Assembly: GCF_034932365.1 (NCBI RefSeq)
Contig: NZ_JAYGHR010000001.1
Coordinates: 62,001 to 126,000, forward strand
DNA length: 64,000 nt
Source of the DNA: Capilliphycus robustus
Lineage (GTDB): Bacteria > Cyanobacteriota > Cyanobacteriia > Cyanobacteriales > Microcoleaceae
Direction of reading: 5' to 3'
The translations under genes were made by a program, and so were the position numbers. Positions 61,557 to 64,000 of the stretch are shown here, piece after piece. How positions within the stretch are numbered: the stretch's first letter is position 1; each line of letters opens with the position of its first letter. Under the pieces are notes generated by a model that was given only the letters and a program-made list of their open reading frames with translations, had not been told where the DNA came from and did no database searches.

Positions 61557-62300
61557 CTAATAGCGAATTTGCAACGTCACAGAGGCTTGTACTTGCTGTT
61601 CTCCACCAATAACAGGGGTTTGCGCTCGTTCTGCGGCTGCCATAGCTGCCTGGGGCATCATTAACGGTTGAGGCACAGGCGCACTGGCACTATTAATTTG
61701 AATACCGACAATTTCTCGTTTGGTTAATTGCAAAGTCTCCAGAACCGCATCGGCTTGACGTTGGGCTTCTTGAGTCGCCTGTCTCAAAGCCTGTTGTTGA
61801 GCGGTTGAAATTGCACTGTCGGAGGCGACAAAACTAACGCCATCAATGCGAGTTGCTCCGGCTTTTACTGCATCATCAAGTAAACTGCCAATCTTATCAG
61901 TTGGGATACGGAAACTCACGGTATTTGTCGCGGAGTATCCCGTTAATTCTTGTTGGTTGTTGAGATAGCTATAGTTCGGGTTGAGACGAATTCCGGTGGT
62001 TTCCAGTTTCTCAACATTTCGCGATCGCAATAATTCTACTACGGCGGTGCTGCGTTTGGCAGCCTCTTGTTGAACTTCATCAGCCGTTTTTCCCGACACT
62101 TCTACCCCCAGTTGAACTTGAGTCATAGAAGTGGGAATATTAACAATACCTTGACCACTAACAGTTAACGTTCTCATTTGTTGTTCTTGAGCGATAACGG
62201 GGGGAGTCTGGGAAAAACTGACTAAACCAACAAAGCCTAAACCTAATGATAACGCGGTTAATAGACCCCAGGAAGAAGAATATAGACGAGGAACGGACAT
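61557..62300 (-). CDS. SIMPL-domain (DUF541) periplasmic protein
   Basis: 247 residues from ATG 62300 (MSVPRLYSSSWG), with a signal peptide ending near VIAQE (residue 38). The SIMPL domain follows: RTLTVSGQGIVNIPTSMTQV, TGIRLNPNYSYLNNQQELTG, VSFRIPTDKIGSLLDDAVKA and the C-terminal ASVTLQIRY. The family forms oligomeric rings in the periplasm and is linked to oxidative-stress tolerance. A longer frame to 62387 has no similarity. Confidence 0.88.
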   Translation of the reverse strand: MSVPRLYSSSWGLLTALSLGLGFVGLVSFSQTPPVIAQEQQMRTLTVSGQGIVNIPTSMTQVQLGVEVSGKTADEVQQEAAKRSTAVVELLRSRNVEKLETTGIRLNPNYSYLNNQQELTGYSATNTVSFRIPTDKIGSLLDDAVKAGATRIDGVSFVASDSAISTAQQQALRQATQEAQRQADAVLETLQLTKREIVGIQINSASAPVPQPLMMPQAAMAAAERAQTPVIGGEQQVQASVTLQIRY

Positions 62301-62506
62301 GGTAGGTTTTCTCTCAATAAAATTGTTAAGTTGGCTGAGTTGCAAATAGAAGTCTCTGCTTAATTCATCCGTTTCAGTTTGCCCCAATTGAGTTCAGGAT
62401 ATTTCATTAATTTAATTCGGCTTCAACTCTGGGCAATTACTTCATAAGCTGACGGAGAATGAACCGGAAAAGATTCCGAATTGTGACAGTTTTTACAGTG
62501 ACCCGT

Positions 62507-62566
62507 GTAGGGGCGGGTTCCGCATTTATATCTATTTCTTACAGACCACTTTTATCAACCCGCCCT
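62507..62566. repeat. GGGCGGGTT inverted repeat, copy 3
   Basis: GTAGGGGCGGGTT at 62507-62519 pairs with AACCCGCCC at 62557-62565. The right arm overlaps the C-terminal codons of the minus-strand gene ending at 62539. Same family as 14689 and 53895. Confidence 0.65.
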
Positions 62567-63258
62567 TCCCCAATGTTGAAAGTTGCAATGACCTGTTTGT
62601 TTTCCATATACCATTGCGTTTCGTGAACGTATTTAACCGCATTAATATCAAGGCCGCCATAGCGATCATTTTCTGAGGTTTGAACTAACTGTTTGAGTTG
62701 CTGAAAACAAACCTCACCTACCGGATCAAGAATTCGTCCGAGGGAGATATGTCCGAGATTGGATTGTTGGAGTGAAGCCCAAGGAATCTGTTGACGCAAT
62801 TGTTCCCGCAGTTGCTCAAATTCCCCATATCCTTTAACTATTATTGTACCATCGGGCGTGATTAAAAATCCCCGATAAGTCATTTTAAAGATTTGAAAAT
62901 TATTCAATATTTCTCGACAAATTTCTGTTGTTTTGGTCAGTAAATTGTCCTCAACAGTTTCATCGGGTCGTTTAATGATAAATAATTCCCAGTGATAGTT
63001 TTGCGGCTGAACTTGATAAAATCTCGTTGAATTGGGGAGTTTTTGAACAATTTGATCAAAAAGGGATTGAAAGCTTTGAGTTAAAGCATCAGGAAGCGGA
63101 AGCCCGACTAGAGTTGTCCAAACTTCAAACTGTTTAGGAACAATTTCACCGTTATTGATGTCAAAGAGATTTCGAGACGTTGTTAAAAACTCCAAGGGGA
63201 AATCATCAAGGTCTAGCAATCGCTGTTTTAGGGTTTGATAGCGCTGATCAAGTATCAT
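62539..63258 (-). CDS. 2H-phosphoesterase-like protein (DUF1868-like)
   Basis: 239 residues. Two His motifs with the 2H-phosphoesterase pattern are visible, NYHWELFII and LGHISLGRI, spaced about 85 residues apart. The family includes 2'-5' RNA ligase-like enzymes; the exact substrate is unknown. The N-terminal part (about 1-70) lacks an obvious domain. The last codons and stop lie within the GGGCGGGTT palindrome, so the C-terminal tail (about GRVDKSGL) may come from the repeat insertion. Confidence 0.65.
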   Translation of the reverse strand: MILDQRYQTLKQRLLDLDDFPLEFLTTSRNLFDINNGEIVPKQFEVWTTLVGLPLPDALTQSFQSLFDQIVQKLPNSTRFYQVQPQNYHWELFIIKRPDETVEDNLLTKTTEICREILNNFQIFKMTYRGFLITPDGTIIVKGYGEFEQLREQLRQQIPWASLQQSNLGHISLGRILDPVGEVCFQQLKQLVQTSENDRYGGLDINAVKYVHETQWYMENKQVIATFNIGEGRVDKSGL

Positions 63259-63354
63259 CGTTTAAAATTGTTAGAGCCATCTACTCATTCAACTTTTCAA
63301 ATATTGTAGCCTGTTCATCCCGTTTTAGATGTCTAATTTCTTTATCTTTTAAAC

Positions 63355-64000
63355 ATGACAGAATCTTTAATACAGTCAGAAAGTCGGCGTCGTTCAAGAA
63401 TTGTTGTTGCGACAAATAATCCTAACGAACCTCGTTCTCTTATTCAACCCGGAACGGGCTTTGATGGGGTTGTCGCATGGGGAATGAATGGAGAAACTGA
63501 ATGTAGTGGATCATTACTGTATACAGGTCGTCATATTCTCACGGTTGCACATTGTTTTAATAATATTGATGATACTCCCAATCTCAATCCTAATCCTAAC
63601 AGTTATACGGTCTTTTTTGATTTACCAATAGGTCGAATCTCAATCCCCGCTAAACGGATTTTTGTTCATCCCAATTGGCGATCAGATTATGATAATAACT
63701 CAGATATTGCGATTATTGAACTGTCTCAACCTGCACCCATAGAAGCAGATCGTTATCAAATTTACACCGAGTTTGATGAAGTGGGTAAAGTGTTTGAAAA
63801 AGTTGGATATGGGGTGAGTGGAACCGGATGGGAAGGAGAAAATTTTGATGAACTTTCTCAAATTAAGCGTCGAGGAAAAAATCGCTATGATGCTTTTAGC
63901 GAGATTTTTAATGATGATCCTCAGAGTAATATTGCACCCAAAACTCAACTGGCTTATGATTTTGATAATGGTTCGTTTTTCAATGATGCGTTTGGTGTAG
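63355..64000 (+). CDS. Trypsin-like serine protease, N-terminal part (cut by window edge)
   Basis: 215 codons to the window end without a stop. The S1-protease core is visible: SGSLLYTGRHILTVAHCF gives the catalytic His, and NNSDIAIIEL gives the Asp; the Ser motif (GDSG) would lie beyond the edge. Start ATG at 63355 (MTESLIQSESRRRS) has no signal peptide, so the N-terminus may be a propeptide or the protein may be exported by another route. Such proteins in cyanobacteria often carry C-terminal calcium-binding or secretion domains, which cannot be seen here. Confidence 0.8.
   Translation, partial: MTESLIQSESRRRSRIVVATNNPNEPRSLIQPGTGFDGVVAWGMNGETECSGSLLYTGRHILTVAHCFNNIDDTPNLNPNPNSYTVFFDLPIGRISIPAKRIFVHPNWRSDYDNNSDIAIIELSQPAPIEADRYQIYTEFDEVGKVFEKVGYGVSGTGWEGENFDELSQIKRRGKNRYDAFSEIFNDDPQSNIAPKTQLAYDFDNGSFFNDAFGV

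Overview
The window comes from a cyanobacterium. It carries photosystem and electron-transport genes (psaL, psaI, psbU, petN), cyanobacterial assembly factors (CRR6-type, Tab2/Atab2), solanesyl diphosphate synthase and HIP1 octamers (for example GCGATCGC at 293-300). A hetZ-patU pair, xisH/xisI, short heptamer repeats and many IS200/IS605-type remnants point to a filamentous lineage, most like the Oscillatoriales; this assignment is an inference. Gene content is mostly chromosomal housekeeping with small mobile scars.

Layout. 0.1-1.7 kb: a minus-strand oxidative-stress group (sulfiredoxin, Dps, an HTH-GrpE fusion). 2.0-4.8 kb: murI and sds, separated by a long non-coding stretch with hairpins. 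5.0-8 kb: a conserved protein, then hetZ-patU. 8-14 kb: a membrane transglutaminase-like protein that has lost catalytic residues, a triple-repeat secreted protein, psbU and nadB. 14-17.3 kb: pentapeptide protein, SUI1-like factor, queE with a QueD-like partner, petN, small conserved proteins. 17.4-22.6 kb (minus): psaL-psaI, two arsenosugar-type glycosyltransferases directly downstream of a DUF4157 (eCIS-core) protein, and nadA. 23.7-25.6 kb: tRNA-Ser(UGA) with a 1.74-kb integrase-only element and a decayed tRNA 3' half at its far end.

25.6-36 kb: TPR protein, cofH ending inside a heptamer-repeat array, two tandem DUF2079 membrane proteins, two GT4 glycosyltransferases and gene debris. 36-44.7 kb: crr6, a Fur/PerR regulator, a membrane protein with a FUS-like Ser/Gly/Tyr tail, a receiver-DUF3685 protein with Glu at the expected phosphoacceptor site, and a PhnD-like lipoprotein next to a sensor histidine kinase. 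44.7-50.6 kb (minus): Lin0512 protein, pentapeptide and conserved-protein pair, an AvtA-like aminotransferase and a frameshifted tnpB. 50.7-59.9 kb: tab2, xisH/xisI, LLM oxidoreductase, an apparently intact transglutaminase-like protein, rbfA-GH3 pair, a non-autonomous IS-like element and small conserved genes. 60-61.5 kb: an IS tnpB interrupted by two copies of a ~100-bp MITE. 61.5-64 kb: SIMPL protein, 2H-phosphoesterase-like protein and a trypsin-like protease cut by the window edge.

No CRISPR array, no rRNA and no large prophage were seen. The best candidates for undescribed biology are the DUF4157 protein with a possible amidoligase-like C-terminus, the FUS-like membrane protein, the HTH-GrpE fusion beside Dps, the receiver with Glu in place of Asp, and the double MITE insertion in tnpB.
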